Shown: positions 35,800 through 46,217 of the stretch, piece after piece
How positions within the stretch are numbered: position 1 is the stretch's first letter
Layout of the letters: the number at the start of each line of letters is the position of its first letter
Assembly (NCBI GenBank): GCA_020726505.1
Contig: JAHLEZ010000028.1
Span: forward strand, 710,977 to 774,976
Reading direction: 5' to 3'
Length of the DNA: 64,000 bases
DNA from: Leptodontidium sp. MPI-SDFR-AT-0119
Lineage: Eukaryota; Ascomycota; Leotiomycetes; Helotiales; Leptodontidiaceae
Position numbers and translations under genes: made by a program
The notes under the pieces: generated by a model
Seen by the model: only the letters and a program-made list of their open reading frames with translations
What the model was told of the DNA's origin: nothing
Databases searched by the model: none

Positions 35800-38700
35800 C
35801 CTGTTTGACGTGCGCCCGTCTTTTGCTAGTTTCGGCCTTCCCTTGCGGGCGTATAGGTACTCTCCGTAAGACTTATATAACCTGTACAGTTTATATACTT
35901 TTAATTTACTATAATACGCGTCTAACTTATCTCTAGGAGCGACGACGTGCCTGAACTGCTAATCAGCGCCCTGCCTTACAAGAACTCGACCCGAATACTC
36001 TCCCTGCTTCACGGCGCCGTCGACGGCCTCTTACGGACGTCTCTACGGACGAACTAGCCCCGCGGCGCCAGTAACGGGCCCGTCAACCGTCCGTCACAGC
36101 CCCAGTTGATATCTTTGAAGACCCTCCTGCCGACTCACTTACTATATAGCCTCCTGGCTTCCTCTCACGCTTCTGACTAGCTCCCCCACATACTCTCGGT
36201 CCGTTTACGGGCTACTATACAGCCTGCGGGGCCCTCCACTTCTACCCTACGGACGATGTCTTTGAGGCCTATTATAAGAAGGGCGACGTCGTGCTTCCTT
36301 AGATCCGAGAGCCTCCGTTATACCTTAAATATCTCTTTACGGGCGACGATCCGCTTTGTCGAGACTTTCGGACGAATATCCGGGCATATAATTATGCTTT
36401 TGCCTTTACGTTAATTAACTATAAGAAGGATACACGGATCGACTTCTCACGCGGCGTCTAGTGCTTTCAGATTCATGGCGAGCTCTTTCACTTCTAAGGG
36501 CCGCTCCGGCTACCGGCTCACGAGGAACCCTCCTTTATATAGCTCTTCTTTTACGACCCGCTCTTTATAACGAACGTACGGGCGATTAACTTCCTTTACT
36601 TAGATCGTATAGTCCTTTTACGGCTTACGGATACGCTCATAGACTGTAACCCGTTTATTACGGTTTATAAGACGGCCCGTGAGCGTCTTATAGACTAGTA
36701 GACTAATTTCCGGATCTTACTTAACCCGCAAATACGCTTAATTATCGAGTCGGGCGTAGATCGTCGTCGTGAGAACCTCCCGACTAGTAACGAAGTCACG
36801 GCGATTATTCCGGACGAGTATGCGGATATAAGCCGCCGCGACTTGGTTCTTACGGTCTGTGAAGGGGGCCGCGAGCGTCCGTAAATACATATAGTCGACG
36901 TTACACACGCTGCGTATATACCCTTATACTACGTCTTACTCTTCTCGTACGGCGACTTTGGCTGGCACTACGGTTTATAATTACGGGACTAGAACGGGAC
37001 CCGTTAACGAACGCGGCTTAAGTAGCGGGCCTTTTACTAGTACTACCTTCACGTCCGTGAGGCCTTCTCCTTGCTCTTCTACGCCGGCCGCTTCTTATAA
37101 TAGTATATCGTCGACGCGTATGTCGCCTGCGAGAAAATAGCACTCGACTAGCTCCGGTCGCACTAGTAAAACATCCGCGCGGACGTATATATTAGGCTTG
37201 CGGACGCTCTTATCCGCGAGGACGTAAATACAGGCGACCTCGGCCGTCGGTTTATCCTCTCGTCGAGCTTTATTAGTAGCGATCGCTTTATATAATAGCT
37301 CTTTTAAGACTTAATAGCTATTATACAGTACTTTAGTAAGCCGAGCTTTTTTATTACGTTTACGGCTAACTCGCACTGGCCTAAGATTACAGTAAACCTC
37401 TTACGCGGACAGTAGGCCGTCGACTGTCTAGATCTCCTCTACTAAGTCTTTGTACTTAAGGTAAAGGAGTTCCTTGTGGACCTTAAGAATCACCTTTTCG
37501 GACCGTACGCGGGCCACGTTTATATGATCGAGTACTAGAAGCGTGGCCTCTTATATATGTACTTGCTTTTATTCCTAAAGCGAGGGGCTGTCTTTTTAAC
37601 GCCCGAGCTAGTCGACGAGGTCGTCTGTGCCGAGCTCTTAGACTTGTCGTAAGATCTTATAGGTGAGCTTACGACTGTCGTTATTAGTTAAATGTCTCAC
37701 GGACCGTGTGGCCTTAAAGATAACCCGAGAGCGCTATGTATAGTCCGTAAGACGCCTACGGCCCCGCTCGCGTGCTAGAAGAGGTTCCTAAAGGCGTTTA
37801 CGGCTACGACAATCGTCCGCGAGGACGGGTATCCTAAGTACCGCCGCCGGGACGACGGCCGGACGTTCACGGTCTATAAATTAAGCTACTTAGGCTAGGA
37901 AGTCGTCCGTGACAACCGCTAGGTGGTCCCGTATAACTTATACCTTCTTTAAAAGTTCCGCTTGTATATTAACGTTAAGGTTTACGCTTCTATATAAGCG
38001 ATTAAGTATATTTACAAGTACGTTTATAAAGGGACAGACTGTACGACGGTTGCCGTCTCTAGCACAGACGACGAGATCACCCGTTATGTCCAAGTACGGT
38101 ACGTGGGTCCTATAAAGGCTTTCTGGCGCTTATTCGAGTACGCAACGCACTAAGAGTTCCCCTTAGTCTAGTACTTAGCGATTCACCTCCCTGGGTAGTA
38201 TACGGTTTACTTTACGGACGACCTCCCGCCTGAATAAGTGGCCGCGAAGGCCGCAAATACCCGCTCGACGTTAATAGCCTTCTTTGAGTATAATGTTACG
38301 CACGAGGACGCCTACTAATACTTGTACCACGAGTTCCTATAGTACTTTGTTTAGAAGGCGGACTGTAAAGTCTAAGTACGGCGTCGGCGAGGGTATAGTA
38401 TTGGCCGTATCTACTACTATAGCCCAGTTTCGGGCGAGCGGTATTACTTACGGCTCTTACTTACGGTCGTTCGCGGGCCGCGGTCCTTTAAAGAGCTCTA
38501 CGAGGTCGAGGGTGTCCGTTATCTTACGTATTACGTTGCCTGTATCGCCTATAGACTAGCTGAGAGCGACTAGGAGTAGTTCTAGTGCTTTGACGAGGCC
38601 GTCTTATTAACGACTAATTACGGTTTACGGACGCTTTTTCTTACGGGCGTTCGTTAGTAACTAATTACGGACCCGCGAGCTATTTAGGACCGGTACAAAG

Positions 38701-40420
38701 AGCACTTTTGCGACGACTTAGCCCGTAAGCTAGCCCACGACCAGTCACTTAGCTTTCCGCTCCCCTTGATCGATCCTCACTACGACTACGGCCTCTTCTT
38801 GCTCGGGCTCGGCCTAGTAGATCTCTAACGAACGCTTACAGACGTCGGCCTACCTGAGAATATCTTTAACTAGACCGTAAGCCACCGTACGGCTGACTAG
38901 CAAGTCGATCTCGCCCGCGAGACGTCCCTGGCGTCCGTAATATAGACTCAGCTCAACCCAGACTAGCGTGCCTACTTTCAGACGATTGTGACAGCTATTA
39001 CGGACGACCCGCAAACTGCTCATTTCTATTTATAAGGCCTTGGCGGTACTAGCAAGACTTTCCTTTACTAGACCTTATACTATTATTACCGTAGTTAAGG
39101 CAAGACAGTCCTTTGCGTAGTATCTATAGGTATTGCGGCTCTACTTCTTCTAGAAGGACGCACGTCTTATTCTTAGTTCTAGATCCTACTTGAACTCAAC
39201 GAGTCGTCCGTAAGTATAATTACTAAGACGAGTAAGCTAGGCTAGTACTTACGTATAACGGACCTAATTATCTGGGACGAGGTGCCGATGTAATACAAGT
39301 ACTACTTTAAGGTCGTGTACCGGCTCTTAGTCGATTTACGGTCTGTAACGGACGACGTCCTCTTTGGCGGGATACCCGTTGTCCTTAGCGGTGACTTTAC
39401 ATAGATCTTATTAGTGGTTCTACACGGTTCACGGGCCGAGATCGTACGAGCTTACTTATAACGGACGTGGATCTGGCGACGGCTTCGTCAACTCTCCTTA
39501 CGGATTAATATACGGGTCCGTAACGACCTGTCGGAGTAAGATTTTATAAACTAGATCAGTAGTCTTTTATACGACCTGTCTTTAAACGGCTAGATCACGC
39601 TCTTGCCCTTTATCCCACGCGCTGAGTCGGTTACGGACTTAATTAACTACGTTTATCTGCGAGAACGACTCTTACGAGCGCCCCGGGACTACTAGGCCTT
39701 TCACGGACGGGTAATCCTATTAACTCTAAACGATACGGTCTACGAGTTAAACTAGACGATCTTAGATATACTCCCCGGCTAAGAACGGACGTACTTAGCT
39801 GTCGATTCGGCCGATGTAAACGAAGTAGACCCGGAAATTACTGAGCTGCCTCCGGAAGTCTTGTAGAATATCTGTCTCCCGGGCCTACTGCTCTCATAGC
39901 TATAACTTAAGGTTAGCGCGCCTGTAATGTTCTTACGGAACCTCTATCCGCAGGAAGGGCTCTGTAACGGGTCGCGGATGTCGATTTATAGCCTAGGGAG
40001 GTTTACGATCTAGGTTCGGTTACTTAGCGGCGACTTTAATAGCTAGTTACGGACAATTCTACAAATTAAACTTGAGTTTACAGATCAACAATTATCCTTT
40101 ACCCTCTCTTGCAAGTAATTCCCACTTATATTATACTTTGTAATGACTATTAATAAGTCGCAGGGCCAGTCCTTTGAGGTAGTAAGGGTGGATTTACGGT
40201 CGCCGGTCTTTACTCACGGGCAATTCTATATAGTAGCGTCACGGGTTACTTCTAAGGCAGGTCTTTGTATTCTCTTACCCCTTAATTTAAACTCTACGTG
40301 TAATATAGTATACCTAGAAATTTTACAAGGTCTTACTTATTTGGTTCGCTTCGCTTACGGGTGGTTTTTTATCGCTTACGGACTAGTTTTTGCTTACGGA
40401 CCCTTTACGGATCCTTAGCG
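35800..40420 (+). pseudogene. Helitron Rep/Pif1-type helicase gene, inactivated
   Basis: The plus strand carries an N-terminal zinc-ribbon-like patch (about 35,810-35,890) and a long Helitron N-region (NYAFAFTLINYKKDTRID, FQIHGELFHF). The Helitron_like_N/Rep domain follows around 37,320-37,600 (YFSKPSFFITFTANSHWPKI, then GPYAGHVYMIEY). The catalytic His-x-His is at 37,554-37,562 and now reads YMY. The helicase follows: Walker A GLGGTSKTF near 39,036-39,062, IIWDEVPM near 39,266-39,289, and the final motif MTINKSQGQSF with VDLRSPVFTHGQFYIVASRV at 40,143-40,240. Dozens of stops occur at former Gln or Trp codons. It once encoded a rolling-circle transposase-helicase. Terminal TC and CTRR ends could not be placed with certainty. 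Confidence 0.85.
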
Positions 40421-40715
40421 GCCCGCTCTCCTTTGCCTTATTCGTAACTACTTATAACTATCCGTAACCTCTTATTCTTTAAGCCTACGCCAGCGAGCGA
40501 CAGCGAGCTGTTTAAAACTCGTCTATATATATTATAAAGAGGTTATAGGATTAAGAATTAAGTGGGGGATACGCCACTTCAAATAAGACAATTGTTTACT
40601 TAACTTAGTAATACAGGAATAGTTACGGCCTAATTGTTTAGTTTAGTGTTTGCTCTCGCTTAGAGCAGCTAATCACAATATTAATAGCTTACAATTGTCA
40701 CTTGGCTAGGGGGTG
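40421..40715. other. Between the Helitron gene and the 3' LTR
   Basis: Includes a possible stem around 40,482-40,510 (gccagcgagcgacagcgagctg), which might belong to the Helitron 3' end, and the ggctaggggg tract just before the LTR, a candidate polypurine tract. No coding frame. Confidence 0.45.
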
Positions 40716-40900
40716 TGTCGTACAGGCACGGGCTAATACTCAGTTAGTTATACGCTATACTAGTTTTAGATTCTGCCAGCGTATACCGCTTTCAGGGGAA
40801 CAACGTGTTCCCCTGATTTCCTCATATATTCTAGAGAACAATCAATCACTTCAATTCTCCCTACGTTAATCGCAAGGCTCTACTCCACTTCTGTACCACA
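40716..40900 (+). repeat. 3' LTR of the composite (185 bp)
   Basis: It begins TGTCGTACAGGCACGGGC and ends CTGTACCACA, and is followed by TAATA. It is less mutated than the 5' LTR, for example TGTACCACA is preserved at its end. Confidence 0.92.
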
Positions 40901-41600
40901 TAATACGTAATGTGACGATATAGCTTGCCTTAGTCGTCTTATAATTAATATTATATACTATTATCTCTTAGCTCTCGTAACACGGGAATAAGGGGGCAAT
41001 AAGCGGGGGGGAAACTTATTAAATTTAACTCTAACTTGTATTAAATTAAACTATCAATTTTCTAGACCTCGTAGATGATTCGATCGCGGTCTTTCTTTAA
41101 TATATTATAAGTGTCCTTATCTTTTAAATAAGTGTTAATATTACTAGGTAATACGGCGTACCGGCATTCTAAATCGGAACACACTACTAATCGCTACTCT
41201 AAGATATATATAAATAGATTTATAATAAATAAATTAACGTGACTTTTATATTTAAATTTTAATACTTTTATTATTTATTTTATTACTTTACACGTCTTCT
41301 TGTTCGACGCGTTCTATAATAATACTCGTAACTTATACGTGTTTGTGGAAATAAATAAACTCTTTTTCCGCTTTTATAATTTTTATACTGATTTTTATAC
41401 TTAAGGCGGGATTTTACTTACTTACCCTATGTATTTGCTCTCCTTTATTAAAAATCTATCTACTAAATAATAGCCTTAATAAATAACCCCACGGTAGGCT
41501 TTAGGTTAATATTTTGACGGGGTTAGTGTCGTATATACCAGGGCCAACTCATACTCGAATTTAAGCCGTATCCGAGTTTATTTAGACGTAACCCTAACAA
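40901..41600. other. Mutated repeat DNA, host of the composite insertion
   Basis: AT-rich sequence that resumes the DNA interrupted at 28,342. No domain is readable before the Tc1/mariner scrap that follows. Confidence 0.5.
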
Positions 41601-41639
41601 ATTAACTTGGCTAAATCAACTTGGCCCTCTTAGTAAATC

Positions 41640-41850
41640 CACGCTAATGGGTTGTATAGGAAAATAAACTAACTACACTGAAGTTGGTTTTCTAATGATG
41701 GTTAGGGCTATATCGAAGGCGAATTGTAAAAGAGTTACTCGAAGAAATAAGGATTCGAGTAATAAACTAGCCTTCGTTCTCTTCTGATTTAAATCTAATC
41801 GAAAACCTTTAGGCTTTAATAAAAGCTAAGCTAAATTAAGACAGGGGGCC
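41640..41850 (+). pseudogene. Tc1/mariner transposase C-terminal remnant
   Basis: The plus strand reads IVKELLEEIRIRVIN (stop) PSFSSDLNLIENL (stop) ALIKAKLN. This is the third-Asp region of Tc1/mariner transposases (INWPPYSPDLNPIENLWALLK), with both Trp codons changed TGG to TAG. The Asp of the DDE/D triad (SDLN) remains. The 5' part is too mutated to read. Confidence 0.8.
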
Positions 41851-42339
41851 TTCGCTTCGGGGGCCAGTCAGGGGCCGGAGAATAGAAAGTGGCCCAGTTG
41901 CGTCTAAGCATACTGATTAAGCTCATCTTCTTGCGTTCTTGCTCTCGAATGCCTCGGACCTTGAACCCTCGACAGTCCCAGTGTCCCCTACCTGCCCTCG
42001 GCATTAATTACGATCTCTTCCGCAGCGAGCTACTCTCGAAAACTGCTCTCCTTTTGCCGCCATCTATATCTTCACCCTCCTGTACCTTGACACTTTACAT
42101 GACTCTTCACTGTCGACACGTAAACTTGAACTCGACCGACCATCGTATCGTCAGGCAACGACCACACCGAAGCATTTACTCAATCAATCCCCAATCAGTC
42201 CTCGAAACTTCCTCCCTCTTCTAAACCTCTTCCCTCTTCGAATCCTCTTCCCTCCTCGAAACCTCCTGCCTACCTCTTGTCTCATCCTAGCGGCGGACAC
42301 CCTCGCTACCCTTGAGGCTGTTGGGGCCTGTAAAGGATC
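41851..42339. other. GC-normal leader next to the dead DUF3435 gene
   Basis: The composition switches abruptly from AT-rich to normal at about 41,850. The stretch is pyrimidine-rich on the plus strand (cctcttccctcctcg) just before the ATG at 42,340, as in a fungal promoter or leader. The 111-codon frame in it has no recognisable product. Confidence 0.45.
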
Positions 42340-43665
42340 ATGGCACCTACTATCCAAGTGCCAGTGCAGCACACATTCAACATTCTCGAGAATGTTCTCA
42401 AGAAAAGCACCCCTATCACTCGATTAATAAAGGAGAGAGTAGAGCAGATGCCAAGTGGGGAAGATTATGATTAGATAGAGGTAAATTTAAGTAATGAACT
42501 ATTCTTATAGCCGCTGGACGCCGACGATACCAAGGCTAGTATCTATTATGCTAGACAGTAATGGATGAAGTACGGTCGTTAAACCTACATCTCAGTAGAT
42601 CAGATTATGCGAACTAAAAAAAAGGTACTGCAAACATCGTCATTTGGGGGCGTGGCGTACTGCTATTCGCAAGAAAATTGTGGCAAAAGGAAAATGATAT
42701 TGTTCCTCTACTGGATTTGTAAGACCTCCTTGGAAAGGAGGCGGAAGCCGGGGAGTAAAAGGTCTCTTTATACATACTGGCGGGATTTCAAAATGCTTTA
42801 CCGCCAAGTGAATAGTGAATACGTGGACGCGAATGATAAACCTGAGGTCGTCAAAGTACAGCAGATTACCTCTCCCGTCGTTCTTATATTAATTGCTAAT
42901 AAATGATTTAAGTATATTGACGGCACACTCAAGCCTGAGTTTAAGCTGCGCACCACGTCTAAATCTAAGCCCGTGGCCGGACCGGACGACCTGCTTCTCT
43001 TGCTTGTCGAACACTGGGCCCGTGATGAATTCGTTTTTCCTACCGAGGACGACCGTCACGATGTCGCAACTATAATGCTGTTCTAAGCCTACACAGGCGG
43101 TCGACCAGCGGAATTCGTTCACGCATCGAAGGGCAGTCACGACCCTTTCAGCGAAGGGAAGAGGCCAACAAGATCGCCCAACCCCTTAAGCCGCCGCATT
43201 GTGATCACGACGAGGACACCGATGGCGACATTAATAGCGAGACCGAGTGCGAAGATGATATCAACGCTGACAATAACCCTGGATCGGACGACGATATAAC
43301 ATTCGACTCCGAGGATGATGAAAGCGACGACAGCGCCGCCGACGAAGACATGGACGAGTACTCCGGTTCAGATAGTGGCTACAACAGCGACAGGACAGAT
43401 ATCACCATGACGGAGGATACAAACCAGTGCTACACGACCGAGATCAACGGGTGTAGAGAGCCTCTGCGCCAGAACTTGGACGCTGCCAAGCCTAGCGAGT
43501 TCGAGGAGGTATGCGGTTGTGGTGGTATTGCTTCTGGAACAGGACCCCTAGCAGCAGACTTTCGTTCTTGTTTCTCGCATTTTCCTCTGCTACAGGGAAA
43601 TTTCTTTCTGGAGACAACAAGTTTATTGCATGTTAAAGCATGGGAGCTGGCGTTCCAGGGGTAGG
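42340..43665 (+). pseudogene. DUF3435/FluG-domain-type gene, decayed
   Basis: One plus-strand frame from the ATG at 42,340 reads MAPTIQVPVQHTF, and later SFGGVAYCYSQ, LERRRKPGSKRSLYTYWRDFKMLYRQ, and DDLLLLLVEHWARDEFVFPTEDDRHDVATIMLF, AYTGGRPAEFVHASKG. These are the hallmarks of the fungal family annotated as FluG-domain or DUF3435 proteins, relatives of tyrosine recombinases that include Starship captains. Six in-frame stops lie at 42,472, 42,508, 42,559, 42,580, 42,904 and 43,084; each can come from a Gln, Arg or Trp codon by one C-to-T or G-to-A step. A one-base shift near 43,157 moves the reading to a frame with an acidic region ending SDSGYNSDRTDITMTEDT, also typical of the family. The catalytic C-terminal half is missing after about 43,530. 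Confidence 0.75.
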
Positions 43666-44480
43666 ATTTGCTCACGTGTAACCAACGACACAGGCGATAC
43701 ATGAGTTGCAGACTGAGAATCCAATATGGAAATTTCATGGTCAAATATTCCCAAATTAATCTCGTCAAATTTGAACTGAAGTTTTACAGTTGATAGTGAC
43801 ATGATCAACATGAATTGACACACGTTGTAAACTCAGGCCGCAAAGGTGCCTTCGAAGTTCGCAACCTGCTTCTGAGTACTGAAACTTTGAAGCTTGAACA
43901 AGGGTACTCACTCATACAAACTTCTAAAGACAGGCCCCTTAAAAACTGAATTTTTTTGAAATGAAAGTCAGCAATAATAAGAGGCTGTTAGGCATGTGAG
44001 GAAATCAACTGATGAGACTGAAAGATATCGTCCAACTACAAGGATGAACTCTTCAACCACAGAATGTTCAATAAGCGTCTTGCACGGAGATACTGTTCAA
44101 ATTTGAGCAGTCTTCCTTTGAGAAAACGGTGTGCCAATCACAGGGTGAGAGAGACAGACGGGTACAGCCAACAGACTGTAGAGGTGCTCAGGTGGTTGGC
44201 GGGGCTTCTCTGATCAAGATACGAGGGACAACGGGGCCCCACGGCCTTAAGTCTTGTTTAATTATCCTCCAATAAAATGAGGTGTTTCAAAGCTTCGCTT
44301 ACCTAAGAATCGACGACGAAAAAGCTTCTTACGTTCAAGCTCACGAGTGATCCCTGTATATTAATATATTTGACGGACATGAGATCAAAATGGAAATGAG
44401 GGGTAAGAGTCTAGTCAAAAGCGCGGAGTTTCCTCATGGTGGGTCCATCTTTAATATGCTTTCAACTTGATTTAATCCGC
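43666..44480. other. Intergenic, no gene seen
   Basis: Normal-composition DNA between the dead DUF3435 gene and the polygalacturonase promoter. Short frames exist on both strands, but none shows a family signature or intron pattern. Confidence 0.45.
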
Positions 44481-44635
44481 CTATAAAGAAGCTTATTACT
44501 TTGGGTTTTCTAGGGGGCAGGGCATGATAAATAGCAGAGAGCTCCCTTTCTTTCGAATAGAATATCTGTATCGGCAAACTAACTATCTCTTCTTTCTTCT
44601 ACACTCCTGCCTTTCACTTCTTTTTCGGATCCACA
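44481..44635 (+). promoter_or_regulatory. Likely core promoter and leader of the polygalacturonase gene
   Basis: A ctataaagaa box lies 150 bp before the ATG, followed by a pyrimidine-rich stretch (ctcttctttcttctacac) at 44,588-44,605. Both are usual in expressed fungal secreted-enzyme genes. The start itself is not proven. Confidence 0.45.
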
Positions 44636-46034
44636 ATGGGAAAACAAATTTTACTCGGGCTTGTCTGCTCTCTTTTCGCAACCACTTCTCTCGCGGCCCC
44701 GGCAGCATCATGCACAGCAACAGCGTTTAGTCAAGTGGCCACGGCCGTTGCCGGATGCACAGACATTGTTCTCAATAATATTGCTGTACCAGCTGGTAGC
44801 CAACTCGATTTAACAAAAGTTAAACCGAGCACTACTGTCACATTCAAAGGAACCACTGTGAGGATTTCTACATCTCGACATCTACGTTCGCTAATTCTAT
44901 TCGATAGACTTTTGGCTTCAAGGCTTGGACTAGTCCATTGATTTTGATAGGTGGAAGCGACTTCCACATCACCGGAGCAAGCGGCGCTGTCATCGACGGA
45001 AACGGCCCTGCTTGGTGGGATGGCAAGGGTGACAATGGGGTTAAAAAGTACGAAACTTACTCAGGTACTAAACGAATCATACTTACAATCCACACAGACC
45101 AAACCATTTCATTCAAGTCAAAGCTGCGGGTACCAAAGCGTTGATCGACAACCTTACGATCAAGAACTACCCCGCACACTGCTTCACCCTCGGAGGATCA
45201 AACCTGATTATCAGGAATGTTCATCTCGATAACTCTGCTGGAAATGCACCAAACAGCCTTTCTGGGGGAAAGCCAGCTGCACACAAGTATGTTATACTTT
45301 AGTCCTCCTAACAGAGGATATCCTGACGATCAAACAGTTCCGACGGCTTCAACTGCAAAGCATCAAACGTAAGTACAAGCCACATACAATCTTAAAACTT
45401 AAGCTGATATCTTCCAGCTTCTTCTCGAGGACATCAGCGTCATTAACCAAGATGACTGCGTTGCAGTCACTGGTGGTGGTAATGTGACTGTTAGAAGGGC
45501 GAATTGTGATGGGTCTCATGGCCTTTCCATCGGTAGCATTGGCAGTCAGTAGCCCACCCGGTCTGACCAAACGATCATGCTAATCAACTATAACAGGTGA
45601 TACCACTATCAAGGATGTATTCTTTTACGACAGCATAGTCAAGAACAGCGAGCAAGGTGCCCGAATCAAGACCGTTTCTGGTGCTACCAACAGCTTGGTA
45701 CAAAATATCCTCTACCAGAACATCACTGTGTCCAATATCTCGAAGTTCGGAATTGTAAGAAATAAATCACCCTTCACATAATAACATGCCCGCAAGCTAA
45801 TTGTTGACACAGGTCGTTGAGCAGGATTACCTCAATGGCGGCCCAAGTGGCGTTGCAACAAACGGTGTCAAGATCCAGGATGTTCACTTTGTCCAGGTCA
45901 CTGGTACGGTGGCTTCGGGTGCCAAGGATTATTATATCCTTTGTGGTGATGGTAGTTGCTCGGACATCACGTTTAGTGGTGTTAAGATTACGGGTGGGAG
46001 CGGTGATAGCTGTAACTTTGGCAAACTTTGTTAG
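44636..46034 (+). CDS. Secreted endopolygalacturonase (GH28), join(44636..44857,44908..45047,45098..45286,45338..45368,45418..45544,45597..45754,45813..46034)
   Basis: Seven exons give 362 codons without a stop. All six introns are 49-58 bp with GT and AG borders. The enzyme hydrolyses alpha-1,4-galacturonosyl links in plant pectin outside the cell. Residues 1-20 or so (MGKQILLGLVCSLFATTSLA) are a signal peptide. The parallel beta-helix follows, with IDGNGPAWWDG and the GH28 active-site set: N184-S-D186 (usually NTD), Q-D206-D207, S-H228-G (usually GHG) and R259-I-K261. The three Asp, His, Arg and Lys are all present at family spacing, so activity is likely; S185 for Thr and S227 for Gly are unusual. 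The C-terminus GDSCNFGKLC has the paired Cys of fungal PGs. The gene looks complete and is not RIP-damaged although repeats surround it. Confidence 0.95.
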
Positions 46035-46217
46035 ATCCCTGTTTAGGTACATTTAGATGTCGGTACTGTTAAAAGTAAAAAATGGTATCGAAAGTAGAGG
46101 GCATGCCTAATCTATGGGTAATTATATTCTTCATCGTTTAACTGCACACAATAAAACCGCTCAATGATATCCACGTACGCGTTTGACGCCACGTCCAGTA
46201 TGACCCATTCTACATCC

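Larger units (their letters stand above)
28343..40900 (+). mobile_element. 12,558-bp composite: Copia retrotransposon carrying a Helitron-type gene
   Basis: Two 185-bp LTRs, at 28,343-28,527 and 40,716-40,900, are each flanked on the outside by TAATA (28,338-28,342 and 40,901-40,905). The pair therefore marks one insertion event. Inside are a plus-strand Copia gag-protease-integrase-RT-RNase H remnant (about 28,900-34,300), a minus-strand cysteine-rich frame (34,600-35,560) and a plus-strand Rep/Pif1 helicase gene (35,900-40,400). A ggctaggggg purine tract precedes the 3' LTR. The Helitron part either inserted into the resident Copia element or was mobilised with it. All frames are RIP-damaged. 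Confidence 0.82.
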
